A DNA stretch of 64,000 nt from Augochlora pura (Eukaryota > Arthropoda > Insecta > Hymenoptera > Halictidae). Below, one piece after another: positions 22,088-35,349 of this stretch (its first letter is position 1; each line of letters starts with the position of its first letter). The notes under the pieces were generated by a model that was not told the DNA's origin, did not search any database, and worked only from the letters and a program-made list of their open reading frames with translations. The stretch covers positions 36,693,214 to 36,757,213 of the forward strand of contig NC_135778.1 in NCBI RefSeq assembly GCF_028453695.1. The letters are read 5' to 3'. A program made the translations under genes and the position numbers.

Positions 22088-22563
22088 TTGGAAAAATTAC
22101 TTTTATTATTCTGTTACTTAATATCGATAATCTGTATTATTCGGAGAATTTATTGGTTCCTTAAATGGAAGTTATGACTGAACCAGGCGCTATGACACTT
22201 AGGTATAGTGTTCCAAAAAGCGAAGTTAATCGATTTGAAAAAAATTAAGTCATGGATTCCAAAACAAATCCACTTTTATATTCTGTTACTTAATATCGTT
22301 ATTCTATATTATTCGGGGAATTTAATATAAATAAATGGAAGTTATGACTGAACCAAGCGCTTTGACACTTAGGTATAGTGTTCCAAAAAGCGAAGTTAAT
22401 CGATTTGAAAAAATTAAGTTATGGATTCCAAAACAAATCCACTTTTATATTCTGTTACTTAATATCGTTATTCTATATTATTCGGGGAATTTAATATAAA
22501 TAAATGGAAGTTATGACTTAACCAAGCGCTATGACACTTAGGTATAGTGTTCCAAAAAGCGAA
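22088..22563. repeat. 170-bp tandem repeat, 2.8 copies
   Basis: The block CTGTTACTTAATATCG ... GGAAGTTATGACTGAACCA ... GTTCCAAAAAGCGAA recurs three times. GTTATGACT lies at 22171, 22341 and 22510, a period of 169-170 bp. Copies two and three are nearly identical, copy one is more diverged, and the last copy stops abruptly after CCAAAAAGCGAA. The unit length is satellite-like, but the array is short and sits outside any visible heterochromatic block. Confidence 0.95.
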
Positions 22564-22569
22564 TCCATT

Positions 22570-24625
22570 TTACCCGGAAACGGCTCATATGGATGTTTTA
22601 AAATATCAAAGTCGCACATATAATCTAGAGATCTACCTAAGGGCTTTGAAAGGGAACGAAACAGAGAGGGAAAAATAGAGGAGAGTTCATTGGAACGAGA
22701 CAGCTGATGGCATAGCAGTCGATAAGAAAAACGCGCGCGGTGAAGCTCCAAGAACGTAGGCGAAGTAATAAAGAGACGAAGTTCGGAGCGCCGCGAAGAC
22801 CTGATCGATAAATGTATATCAAGGCTACTTAAGACCGCGCGAGATCTTGAAAGGGAACGTCGAAGACAGACAATATTATGGGAGTTTGCAAAATAACGAA
22901 ATCTAGAACGGAAGGTACAGTTTCTGACTGCCAAATATGTATGAAAATATTCCCCTTGCAAAATCACAGTGGAACTTGGGAAAAAGGTGGAATTGAAAAT
23001 CTGATGAGAGACGAGATGCGAAAATATTAAAAAAAATTCCTTAGCCCTTTAGCTTGTTAACCGAGGAATTAACCTTTTGTCCAATTTGCTTCACAGAACT
23101 TTGCTTCTTAGCAGCAAGAAGTTATATTACGTAATTTAAAAAATCGTCTTTCATCGATTATTTATTCTGATAGAATATTTTAAGACGTATCTAGAAAGTA
23201 TATAAAAGTATATTAAATTTATTTGTAATATATTAATTTTATTTGTATTTGATCTTGAAAAATCAGACATTAATTGGCGAAATGTCTTTCAGTTGATCCA
23301 GATGATTTTGGTCACACATTCATGGTTATCGACGTGACCTATTTCTCTTACAAATTCTCATGACGAAAAAGGTCATCGTGCGCATTGAAAGCGTCTCCTT
23401 AGCACGACTAAATGCTTCTTCAGACGCCGTTGTCTTCGAAATAACGAGTTCCATTTAATATACATCGTAAACTTGATTCTCTCAAGAGCAACAAAGTGTT
23501 TATCTTTGAACATCGCTGTGCGATTGGCGGTAATTGAAGTTGAGCAGCGAGCACGAGAGAATGCACTCGTGGCGCATCGCGGTATCCAAGAAGAGCGAGG
23601 ATCGTCGAGAAATACCGACGAACTCGTTACGCTGCGGTGTATCGGAGTCGTCTATACGGAATAACTTTTTCCCTCTCATCGTCGTCCCCCACCCTCCGCT
23701 CGTCGAAAAGGCTAAGATTTTTCAGCGAACATTTCAGTAACGTGCTCGGCAGCAAATCAGCGACAATCATTTGCATCTTTCATTTCATCCGGCCCGGGTC
23801 CCCATCTGCATAAGCTCCGCCGTTTCCGGCAACACAATGGAGGAAGTATGAATGTCAAACATGTCGCTCGGCGCAACAAAAAAAAAAAACAGTAAACAGT
23901 AAAACGGATGGTAATGCGATCGAAGCGGATTTCATCGAAAGGAACGACAACGGGCCATATAAACCGGCTGCTGTCGGAAACGGAATTAATGAACAGCTTT
24001 CCAACGGCGCGGTGAGAAAAAAAAAAAGAAACTGCCTCTCGATATCAAGTGTCGATCCGGATCGCGATAACGACTTCATTCGCTCCGAACATTATCGCGA
24101 GAACTCGTTCCGTGCGTCGTCGAGCTATTTATCAATTCGCCGTTTCATTAGAAAGCGAGGCGCGACAACTGTTTTCAAAGTCTTCTTCGAGAACGATTGT
24201 CGCGCGGACTGGTCGTTGTAACTTTGTTCCACGCACTTTGCAAAGCCAGTATTAAATCCTTCGTCGAATGATTGACCGGAGATCTTCTACCTTCGACAAT
24301 AATTCTTATTCCACCTTCGATATTAATTCTTATTCCACCTTCGATATTAATTCTTTAATTCTCTTCTTTTTATCACGTTCTCTCTCGCTGTCTTCTTTTT
24401 CACGTATACGTTAGCCATAACAGTGTCAACGTTTTTTTATTTCTCCCGTGTGTAACTCAATAACCTGTTCTTCATCGTTCTTTATTTTAAAATTCAAAGA
24501 AGACAGAAAGGTACGTGGACAATATTGATTTTGAAATATACGTGAAGCATATGAAAATAGGAATAGATTTGAATATCGTAGATTTGGAATGAAAAGAGGA
24601 GGATTTTTCAATATATTTGTGATTA
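22570..24625. other. Noncoding stretch, nothing recognised
   Basis: Moderate GC at 22560-22960 and 23480-24260, elsewhere AT-rich. Frames up to 149 codons (22518-22967, minus) overlap the end of the 170-bp repeat and have no motif. Two poly-A runs (near 23879 and 24018) and a short duplication of CCACCTTCGATATTAATTCTTA (written here as CCACCTTCGAT) near 24310 are visible. Confidence 0.45.
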
Positions 24626-24630
24626 TACAG

Positions 24631-24982
24631 CGTTGTTAATAAATTAAATAATAGAAGGATAGCGTTGCTAATAAATTCAATAATAGAAAGACAGCGTTGC
24701 TAATAAATTCAATAATAGAAAGATAACGTTGCTAATAAATTAAGTAATAGAAATATAGCGTTGCTAATAAATTCAATAATAGAAACATAATGTAGCTAAT
24801 AAATTAAATAATAGAAAGATAGCGTTGCTAATAAATTAAATAATAGAAAGATAGCGTCGCTAATAAATTAAATAATAGAACGACAGAGTTGCTAATAAAT
24901 TCAATAATAGAAAGATAGCGTTGCTGATAAATTCAATAATAGAAAGGTAGCGTTGCTAATAAATTAAATAATAGAAGGATAG
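24631..24982. repeat. 32-bp tandem repeat, 11 copies
   Basis: The unit CGTTGCTAATAAATTAAATA + ATAGAAAGATAG is repeated eleven times with a constant 32-bp period and scattered substitutions (AAATTCAATA alternating with AAATTAAATA). The last copy decays into AGCTAAATAATAAATC. Confidence 0.97.
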
Positions 24983-24989
24983 CTAAATA

Positions 24990-27900
24990 ATAAATCAAAA
25001 TTGGGTCCCCTAGTTTCCGTCTCGCACAGAAACCAACCATGTCAAGAATAAACGAAGTCGCGGGGTCACGTGCCGCGCTGTGCCCGGAAATTGAAACGTA
25101 CCTACACCTCCCGCGAATCGATATACCAACCACTATGACAACATAGAGATCTTCTTATTCTTCGTTATACCATTATGAAATCTATAAAGACGAAGCGGTT
25201 GTCACTTTCGGTAACGAATCTAAACGCGCCCATATATTTCATAATTTCGTCTAATATACGCTCCTGTTCCAGTAATTCGAATTTTATGCAATCAATTATT
25301 TCTTTCGAAGGAAATTCGCATTACATGAATTTTTCAAATTATTAATCAAATGAAGTTCGAATTACAGGAGTTGAAAGATTCGGATCAAATAATGTTGAAT
25401 CAAACAAAGTCACAATTATTTAATAAAAATCATTTGAATAAAATAAAGTCCCAATTATATAATATGAATAATCAAATAATACTCGACGCATTAAAAAGCG
25501 TGAAAATCGTACGATCATGATGTCTGAATGAATTATTTTTGTCTTTCGATATCTGATCATTTCATAATTCAGAATTGAATATAAATAATATATAACTACA
25601 TATAGTAAACCTTCATCACATATATATTAAATCTTTAATATTTTTTACCAGTAAATTCACTTTAATTTTTGACGTAGAACGTTACTTTATTTATTTATTA
25701 TTATAGCCTTAAACCAAATGAAACTTATACAGCAAACTACAATTCTGTACGTCATAGAATAGTTATCAGAAATTAACAATTAAATTCTTACGTTTTATTG
25801 TACAGTGATATATAACTTTAGGATCTTTAATACCAGGTTCAGCTAGGAAAGAGCTAACACAAAATGGCGTGTACTTACGCTTCTCGAGATGGCCATTGAA
25901 CTATAGAAAACTCAATGAAAACTGAAGAACTCGCTTTCGTCGACGTTTCAGCAGTGTTCTCGCTTTGCCCGGGGCCCTAAATATAAGGGTCGTCGAAGTT
26001 CGCATTGATAAATGAGAGAAACTCGCTGTTTGGAGTCCTGTCTCTGAAATGTTAGGGTTGGTATTCCGTGCTTATGATAGCAATCTCGGCGAAGTGATGC
26101 GAAGAGACGTGGCTTTCGAAGTTAGGCCCTTACCCAGGGTCCTAATGAAGCCGAGCCAAGAGTAGACAGGGGGAAGATGACACTGATTTCCGGGCGATTG
26201 TCCTACGTTCTCGACACGACGTACGTTCAAACAATATAGTATTTATTTATTTATTTATTCGTTCGTTTATTTTAATCGAATGTGGTCGCATTAATTGTGA
26301 AATTATTAGCGACCACGTGTTATTATACATATATCATAATATTAAACCTCTGGTATGTTGATTTATAAAATTATTATAAATGAATACTTTTCAATCTCAA
26401 TACAGTTTTGTAATAATAATCAAGAAGGAAATTTTCTTTTATACGATTCGTTTTACTTCACATCGACTGCATGGTTATTAGCAACAAAATAGAATCTTTA
26501 TAGTATTTTCTATTAATATTGATTCCTTTGATAAATTCAAGAATATTATGTCAAAATTGTATGTATTATGTCTATGATTAGTATACTTTTATTTCTGATT
26601 AAAATGAAATCCGTAGTCGGCGAAGCACGAGCTGAATTAGCTTCATTACACATTTTGTAATTTATTCTATAAAACTGGAATCACAATGGAGACTGATCTT
26701 TATATACGTGGGCCAAGAATAATGAGCAGAGAAATGATCCGCATTATCTTCCATAAAATTACAGAGCAGAGATCCGCAAGAAACGTATTCGAGAGAATAA
26801 AACTTGGATTGTATCGGCGGCATTATTAAATGTTCCTGTAACAAAAATTTCCAAGCGAAGCTTAACGATCGTCTTAATCTGTTTTTTACCGCTTAACGAT
26901 ATTTTAGTCGAGAACAATGTTGAACTAATTCCATTTATATACCGATCTTGAATGCATATTTTTGGAGATAAATAATTGTATTTACATTACGCAATGTGTA
27001 ATGTAATATATATTATTTAATAAAAAATACACCGGCAACGATATACTTGTCGGATAAAATTTGTTTATAATCATGAAATATTTGTCACTGAATTCGTATA
27101 GGAAATGAACGCTTATTACTATGGCGCTATTGATATGACTCTATTACGGTATAATCGAGTAACATAATAATCACGACAGCATAGTAATTATACTTCGTTA
27201 GTCTCAACTACAGGGAAGGTAAGACGGAAACAATTTATCCGCGCAAAAACACCTCGGAATCTCGAACGAGGAAACTTGTCGTTTCTTACTGGAATTAAGG
27301 GGACGTCAAGATGAGCAACAAGAAGAACAAAGTAGAAAAATGCCATTTGCAAGCACAGTAAAATACAGGAGCGAAGACGTTTAATATATTTCGTCCAGTT
27401 ATTTATTCCCTTAAATGCGTAGATTAAATTTACATCGCATATAATTTGTTGATTTTAGCAGGCTCCGTTGTTAATTGCAACGATCTAAATTCTGGTGTGA
27501 AAATTTCAAAATCGCGGATAAAAAACAATTTAATCGTCTTAGCAATTAAAGAGTGAACGACGTTGAAATTGATTTTCGAAGTTGTGTTATCGAAAGGGTA
27601 ATTGCAAATGCAACACTTGCAAAATTAAATCAGACGATTAATTTTCGAATTAAATTCAAGACAGAATAGTGGATTCATAAAACTATGCTAACAGTAGCTT
27701 TTAAACAATTATTTATCAATTAATCAACGATTTATATCATGTTATTATACACACTGTTACTTTGATAGGGATGTCCATCCGTGGCTTACCTTTAATAATT
27801 AATAACTTTTGAAGGAATATGGAGCAACAGCTAAAAGCATCAGGATATTCGACAACACATGTCAAGGTCAAAAGTTTGCTCTCCCGTTATAAACAATTAA

Positions 27901-28300
27901 ATAGCCTGTAGAATATTCGAATGTCGACGACAGTATGTTTGCACAAAATTCGAGGCACAATTATTAGTTAACAAGCGTGTGCAATGAAATTCGCCTATGG
28001 GTTAAAATTACCCTTCATATCCGTCTGCCTGGGGTCTATCCTATATCCGTCCCTCCCTAGTCGCATTCCAAGGGTTAACCCCTCCGATACGAGAGTATCA
28101 ACTACAGGTAATAGCCCTAAATGCTCGCGCAAGGCCGCACGTCCATTGCGCTATACACCGGTACTTAGTTCACAATACTTAGTTAACCATTCATCCTACG
28201 AATTATTAACATGCGTGCAAACAAATCCGTAAAACTTAATATAAACGAATAACGGCTTCGTAATTTTTAAATTTCGTTTAATGTGTTGAACGCCGATAAA
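24990..28300. other. Noncoding stretch, nothing recognised
   Basis: AT-rich with GC-balanced patches at 25850-26220 and 27960-28210. It holds one compact hairpin and a TTTA microsatellite near 26240-26258. The patch at 25.85-26.2 kb contains two GGCCCT/GGGCCCT-type words but no open frame; it could be a conserved noncoding element. Confidence 0.45.
26282..26316. other. Compact hairpin
   Basis: GTGGTCGCATTAATT pairs with AATTATTAGCGACCAC around a GTGA tetraloop, a stem of about 15 bp with a single bulge. It is too short for a typical miRNA precursor and has no U-tract. It could be a small foldback or a chance structure. Confidence 0.5.
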
Positions 28301-28305
28301 GTATG

Positions 28306-28668
28306 GAAGAAGCTATGGTAAAATATAAAATGTAGCTTCCTGTAACAAAATGCGCTTAGTAAGAAGAAGCTATAATAAAATATAGAAGAAGCTATAATAA
28401 AGTATAAAAAAAGCTATAGTAAAATATAAGAGAAGCTATGATAAAATATAAAATGTAGCTTTCTGTAACAGAAACAGCTTTTCTAAGAAGAAACTATAAT
28501 AAAGTATAGAAGAAGCTATAATAAAGTATAAAAAAAGCTATAGTAAAATATAAAATGTAGCTTCCTGTAACAGAATGCGTTTTTCTAAGAAGAAGCTATG
28601 ATAAAGCATAAGAGAAGCTATAGTAAAATATAAAATGTAGCTTCCTGTAACAGAATGCGCTTTTCTAA
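28306..28668. repeat. Two-module tandem repeat
   Basis: Two modules alternate. One is a 22-bp unit (GAAGCTATAATAAAATATA) in runs of one to three. The other is a longer block with ATGTAGCTTCCTGTAACAGA followed by ATGCGCTTTTCTAAGAAG. The longer block occurs four times; the short unit varies in number between blocks. AAGCTA and TAGCTT words are mutually inverted, so single strands can fold. Confidence 0.92.
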
Positions 28669-28669
28669 C

Positions 28670-31600
28670 GACGCAGGAATAGGTAATTCCCATTTCGCAT
28701 TCGGACTTCCGGTGGACAACAATTCTAGTCGCGGTGCAGTGCGACGCTGTTGCTCGCTTTCGACCGGAACTTTCGACCGGCGACTCTAATTCCCGCACGC
28801 TTCTACCCTCCAAGTGCCAAACCGCGAATAGATAATTCTATTTCTGCCGAAGCAGGAGAGAGACTCCGGAAAATCGGGAACGGGTTAGCCCGGCTGCGCT
28901 CGTCGCGTTTACTTAGTTCGTAACCGTGTTTTATCTTTTCCCCATGCGCGGTTACGATACGACACGTAGCGCGCCACGCTGCGATCCGCGGAACTATTCG
29001 ATCGCGAATGACTCTAACCTCAAACAATTTCATTTTCTCGCGGGAAAATGTCGTTTGATTTCTCGGATATAGGAAATTCGTAATGATAGACTGATATTTT
29101 TGGAACAGTAGGGTGGTTTAGGGTGAAATAGGCAATTACTGGGCTCTGTTGGTCGAATTTGGAGTTTTCGCATTAAAAACAGCTATAGCAAGTCTATTGA
29201 TGATTTTTAAGAGGTTTGAGTTTATTTTATTTTAATATAATTTTTGTATTATTTTAATAACTTCTGTTCTGTACGCGTTCAATTTTATCAGGTAAATAAA
29301 TCGTTGAATTTAAATAAGAAGTTTGATACGCTTTATTAGGTAAAGGTAAAATAATTATGCTTGTAAGTAAACTAAATGCACAGTGGGTTGACTAGCATCG
29401 CCATTACCCTATTTGGATCTCTGTGAGATTCAAATCTGTGTCAACTGCGAAATACAGTAATATAATAACCGCGAAATAATTAACGAGTTACACATAATGC
29501 AACAATATTATTGAAATCTTGAAACGTTTTCGCTATATTCTATTTAACTCATTTTTGTTTCGAACGCATAAAACTCGTAGTCCAGTCGTAAGTTTAATCA
29601 GACCAAATATATGTTTCGAGCAATTAATACACTTTCCTTATTTATGGTTTTTAACGTATGGATTCGGACAGCTTCATCAATTGCGGCATGTATCGATCAA
29701 CCACGTGCAATTACCTATACAAATGGTGCGTGCCCTCAAGACAGACTTCGATGCGCAAGATATCCAACGATCGATTGCTAAGATATCTGAAGGTCAGACG
29801 GATTGGACTCTGCCCCTCTTAATTAAAAAACGATGAAGCAGCAGTGGAACTCCACAAAACCCAATACATGCACTTTTATCAGATACTGTACAGTGCAGTA
29901 GTTGATAAAAATGCAACTATTGCACATGAAGAAAGCATAATTATTATAATTTATAACATTTCGTAAAATTATCAATTATCAATTACAATCGCTTTAAATT
30001 GTTACTGAAGTACTCATTTTGGTTTGAGGTTAATATTAAGAATATACACAGTGCAAAAATATGCGATATGTCAGTTTTTCATATCCACAGTGAATATTAA
30101 GGTTATATTACTTAAAATATTGGACGAAGTATAGAAATACAACAATTTAATATATCTTTCTAGTTCAAACGTTCACATCTTTTATATATTTATTACTACA
30201 ATTTACGCAGACAAATTTTCCATAAAACTCCTAAGACCATTAATTGCTAATACCAATTTCCAACGACAACCAGTATCCCTCGAGAAACGTTGATCCGCGC
30301 GACACACGATGGGAACAGATACAGTGTCGAATCGTGGCAATACCTTTTTTTCGATTCTCCGATGCCAGCGTGTCGCGCGTTTCCAGCCCACAAGCCAACC
30401 GCTGTCCAATCTCATTTGAGATCCTCGGCATTTGTTGGCCCGTTGCCGGATTGCCTGTATCGGTGTGTACACGTATACACGTTCGATTGTATACAGGGGC
30501 GTACTCGCCTGTGTCCGGCACTCGAGGCACGGGTTGGGGAGGGATAAGCAGGTGTCTCTTTTCGCCCAGCGAAATTTCACCACGTAATGTTTCGCCGCCG
30601 GGAGTGCTATCTTCCTACCGTTCCACAACAGTCTTCCCGCGATCTCCTTCCCACATTTTTCCATTAACTGCTTTCTCAGGCGGTGGCTCGAACCCTTCCG
30701 CAACCGCCAGACTTTGAAGCCCCGTTGATGCGACGCTCTCCGATACCAAACAATATCAATTCGCTCCCACATCCGACGTCGCTGGTTTACTCGATCTCAC
30801 GACACCGCGCCGGAAGCGCAAGATTCCCGAGATCGATCGTATCGGCGATGAATTTTGAGAATACTTCCGGTTTAGCGATATATAGGACAAATGGATCGTC
30901 GCAAACTAAATCATCGATCCAATTTTTAGAAATCGATTCCTGATCCCTTTATTGCGCTACGGTAAAAACGTGCAAGGTTTTTGTTGTTTTAAATTGTGTC
31001 ACATGCGGTCGTTGTTACAGACTTTGTTTATATTAAATAAACTGAATTGCACTTCGACGAGTATATTCGTCGTAACACGAATTGTTATCATAAGAAACAG
31101 CTGACTAATTAAAACTCTTACAATTAATTTCCACCACGAGAATGATCCTAATAAAATTTCATTATTATTATATATACAATAATTAATAATCGTACAAAGT
31201 ATTAATAATTAACAAAGTTTTAATAATTAAGCGAACAGTGTCAAGAGTCGAGTAAAAAACAGTCGGTGACGTGTCAAGAACGATATATAATTTAATATTC
31301 CATGTTGGTACGTGTCAGTGCAACTTGCTCGTTAATCATAACGCAAACATAATTGCTTGAAGAAGTTGAGCCAGTCCGCGAAGATCTAGAATCTCCGGAC
31401 CGTGATAATTTAACAAGATAATCAAGAAATGCACGTAAGACGATGCTTACACATTCGAGGATGGGTAACTGGATTTTCTGACTTGTGCAAGAACTGATAA
31501 ACACGATCGATGAAATGGCACGAAAAAGAGAAGTTCATATGGAAACCGGAGAAGCTATTTCACGAACTGTTCACTGCGCCTGATGTCTGACTAATGCCAT

Positions 31601-31750
31601 CATTTTCTCCTTAGGATACGTATACGCGAGCACTATGCTACCGATTTTTTGCATTATTACTTTGCACTGTTGTGCGAAATAGTAGATAGTTATAAAATTC
31701 TTATAAAACGAGCTTTTGGGTTAAATTATAGTATATATAATATTTTACAT
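28670..31750. other. Noncoding stretch with GC-rich patches
   Basis: GC-rich at 28670-29040 and 30230-30930, AT-rich between. In 30203-30772 open frames up to 189 codons overlap on both strands. They have no motif and no consistent splice sites, which suits composition rather than coding. A hairpin lies at 29869-29915. Confidence 0.4.
29869..29915. other. Near-perfect 47-nt palindromic hairpin
   Basis: TGCACTTTTATCAGATACTG pairs with the right arm ending GTAGTTGATAAAAATGCA. About 19 of 23 positions pair directly, two more as G-T, with almost no loop. The stem is short for a miRNA precursor; it may be the relic of a palindromic insertion. Confidence 0.55.
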
Positions 31751-31754
31751 ACTA

Positions 31755-32610
31755 TATACAGGGTGTGTAACAATTTTTCATCCGTTTTCGTGATAATCGA
31801 CTTCAAAGTTCGTACAACTTGTAAACGATTTATTGTAGTATTATATTCCGTTACATTATTAAAAACAGAAACACGATAAAAATAAATTGTTTCAATTAAT
31901 AACTTGGATGACAGTGTCACGATATCACTAAAAATCTTCGTAATTTTACATTTTAACTACACATATTTGCGCAAGATCCGCAGTCGTGGCATAAAGCATG
32001 GGTCAGCAACGAACGTTGATTCTCGCGAATGGCAAACACAGAAATTGAAGTTAACCCATTGTTCACCGATACGTCCAACGGAACAGAGAAACGGATCCCG
32101 CGTTAAATTCGCGATCGCTCGTAAAACTGGCCGCCCTATAGAAATCGCCGCAGTGCGTCGCGGCATAACGGTAAGTAAATCCCGTGGAAAGAGCAAACGT
32201 CTTTGCGGCTTCCGAGGAGGCAGAGCAAATAGAGAACGCGCGTCGAACCGGGGGTCTGCCCGTGTTCGTTCTGGCGGAAACGAACAGACAAAACATTCCG
32301 ACAACGATAAGGGAACGATTCGCGGGAAGGAGAGGCGTGCACGCGCGAGCTCGTCTCTCTGTTCTTGGGCGAATCTACCGGAAATCCTGCTCAACCGGCG
32401 CGATTCAGAGAAGACACCGCCGCGTTCGTATCGCTGGAATAAATGACGCGGAAGTAACGCGCCCGCTATTATATCATGCATGTGTTTACCGAACTTTAAA
32501 GTCGCGCCGCTTTTCCTTGAGAAACACCGCGCCCCCTGAAAGAGCTGGCTTCTTCGAGAACTTTTAGAATCGCGAGCGTATGCATCGCTTTTCAGTGTCC
32601 TGGAGCATTG
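31755..32610. other. Noncoding stretch with CpG-rich patch
   Basis: Begins with TATACAGGGTGTGTAAC, which resembles the end of some insect DNA transposons but has no proven partner. From about 31990 to 32570 the sequence is GC-rich with overlapping frames up to 180 codons on both strands, none with a motif. A first exon or promoter is possible but not shown. Confidence 0.35.
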
Positions 32611-32695
32611 TTAACCGGTTAGCTGTGTTCGACGGGTATATTCGTCATGGAGAAGCGGCATCTCGTGTCGCGACGAGTATTGTCGAATTCATCGA
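32611..32695. repeat. Interspersed repeat end with GACG palindrome
   Basis: TTAACCGGTTAGC is followed by the near-palindrome GACGGGTATATTCGTC (32631-32646) then ATGG. The same layout, TTAAC plus about 10 bp plus GACG-GTATA-CGTCATG, recurs at 47055-47135, so both are probably one TTAA-inserting repeat family. No right end was located. Confidence 0.4.
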
Positions 32696-32769
32696 TTCAA
32701 TTTTATTAAATAATTTCTGGTTACTTTATTGCACCATCATTAAAAATGTAGAAGCTATTTATTAACGTG

Positions 32770-35340
32770 TTGTATGTGATTTGTTATTTTTTTTTTATTG
32801 AATATAATTGTAAAATATATTTATATATATTTGATTGAATATACTCGTAATATATATTTATATATAGTTTCACTTGATATTGAGGAATAACATTTGCGTG
32901 TACGTCAAGAATTTGTATAAAATATATAAAAATATCTAGAGAACGACGAGTTTCTTAAATATCTCGTCAGCTGTTATTGAAGTCGTTGTTGTTGAAAAAA
33001 GAAAATGAAGCGACATCCATCACGTAGCTCATTTCAATTTAAAATGTCGGCGAAACATTTTCTAGGGAAGTTCTTGCGCTGGGTATACGTTTCCAAGCAT
33101 TCGGAAGATAAACCGAAGTAATGCAAAGAAGCGGAGATGTGCGCGGGGGCATTTAAAAAGCGACTTACGGAATCACCTTTGGGAATGTTAAGGATTACTT
33201 AGAAAATTGGATGCTTTGCGGCTGATTTCTCAACGAATCCCCACTCCGTGAACGTAGTCGGACGAAATTTCGTAGTTGGTGGAGAACTTTGACGATCGAG
33301 ATAGTAGAAGTTAATATCGAGATGTTGACCTTCGGTTATTAACATTCGGTAAACTGTAACATGGGTTTGAACTAGAAATCTTGATTACATAAACAGTAAT
33401 AGCTAGAAAAAGGAAATTAATTTTTACGAACTTGTTTCTCATAAATTATTAACAGAAAAGTGTTTATGTGTTAACTTTAAGAAGTTAAATATGATTAGGA
33501 AATCAATGTTGCAATATTATGTTTAAAGGAACAATGTTTCTGAAATCATAACGTGAAACTGTTTATTTCCACTTCATTTTAATAATCGTTAAAATAAAAT
33601 CGTATCTCCCCGGCGAGCAGCGCAGTGCAAAAACATATGGTATAATTTTTTAATTAAAAAATTCAGATGTATTCAAATGCAAATCGACTTCAAAAAAATA
33701 TGAACTATATTTGCATTAGCATCTATATCAAACTGTCTTTGAATTCGATCAATAATTTAAATATTTTCGCAGAATCGGTCAGATTTTTTCGGTTCTACTA
33801 TCGTAATCAGCGCGACAATACCACCTCCAGAGGCAGAAATTATTAAAAAATCTACCGATCCCCTAACTGTACTTTTTTCTAAAGATTACATCACAGACAA
33901 TCAGCGAGGAAAATTTTCAGAAGGATTTCAATGGTAAAATGTTGCATTTGTAGAAACGCAGCTGCAACACAATGCTACGTGCACTGTACCGAAGTAAAGC
34001 GACAGTACATATTAAATTAAAAAATTGAATCAAAATGAATAGAATTCAGAAAAGTATTTAACAATTTCTTTTCTCAGAAAACTTAGAAAATAAATCCAGG
34101 AAAGCCGGATTTTAGAAGACCTGATAATTAGATTTTTATAGAAATAAAAAATGATTTATTATCGTTGCAACAATTAGGGTTAGCTTACAGACATCGTAGT
34201 TTATTTAACAATTACATTAGATTGATCGCAATATTCTCTAAATCTTTTATCGTTTCCTCTCCTTAAAATTCCTATAAAACGATCGATATTCTCTAATTCT
34301 TTTATTCTTTCTTCTCGTTAAAACATTTCCATGTTAAATAAAATCCGCAGTATACTAATAACGCGCGCTGTGTCCATAGGCTAATCGATATCTTGGGGAA
34401 ACATTGATCGAATTTTGTGTTCGGCTGCGAAAACAAAAATTTCAGTCGAGAGGAAAGCGATTCTCCGCAGGAACAAGGCGAAGGAGAAGGCGTTCGCGTT
34501 ATGGCACCACGGAGACAGTGTGCCATAGTCACGAGAGAAATACGATTGGTGGGGATATTGATCTTTCTTGGGAGTTGCCATGTGCAGCGTCGGGGTGGTC
34601 TCCCGGCGACTTCGCGATTCTTCTTCCCGAGACTATTCTCTTCTATCCCCCTTGTTTTCCCAGCCCTTCGGCCTTTCCCCCCCCCTTTTTTCCTTCGCGT
34701 AGATCGTTCCGTATGTATCGGCAAGTTCTTCGGCACGGCTGGTCATTCCTCTTGAACCGTGCCGGGCTCGCCCCCGTCTCCGTCTTGTTTAACCACTTTG
34801 CCTTTTCCAGACAGACACGCGTTTCAATGCACGGCAATAATGACACGAGATTTGTCCGTAACTTTGCAACAATATCTGTTCTCGAGGCGATCGATGAACG
34901 TATGAACAACCGAACGAATTTGCGCTCTCGAGTGTCGAACAAATTTATTCATTCAACACCGTCGTATACCGCTGACAGTGGGAGTTGTTTTATCGAGCGT
35001 AAAAAAAATAACTAAAAGGATTCGAGTGCTTGACTCATTCTGTTACAGATATAGGGACTTACCAATGTATAATAAACGAAATTTGTTTATTAAAATATTA
35101 ACGATAAATATGCGAACGATATAATCCACCAAACACCATTAAACAAGACGCGATAGACTATAGTAACTGCTATAGTATACTGAAAGAAGTAAGTTAAATC
35201 TCTCTGACAAGATAAACAGCGCTTCGAAGACAGTATTTCAAAACTTGCCGAGTTCGCGAAGTCGACGGAACAATTCGATAGAAATATTCGGGCAGTAGTA
35301 CAACAGTGATAATGACCTTTAGCGTTGAGACGGTAAAATA
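32770..35340. other. Noncoding stretch with CpG-rich patch
   Basis: AT-rich repeats of ATATATTTATATATA lie at 32795-32870. The segment 34400-34900 is GC-rich and carries overlapping frames up to 203 codons (34404-35015, plus). The predicted protein is mostly arginine- and proline-rich low complexity, without a domain. I do not treat it as a gene. Confidence 0.4.
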
Positions 35341-35349
35341 ATGTATTAA

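Noticed and set aside
24631..24982. CRISPR-like regular repeat spacing
   Set aside because: Units are directly adjacent with no unique spacers; it is a plain 32-bp minisatellite in eukaryotic DNA.
30203..30772. 189-codon minus frame and 157-codon plus frame
   Set aside because: Overlap each other in GC-rich sequence; no domain or splice evidence.
34404..35015. 203-codon open frame on plus
   Set aside because: Longest frame in the window, but it lies in a GC-rich patch with competing frames on the other strand. The peptide is arginine/proline low complexity with no domain.
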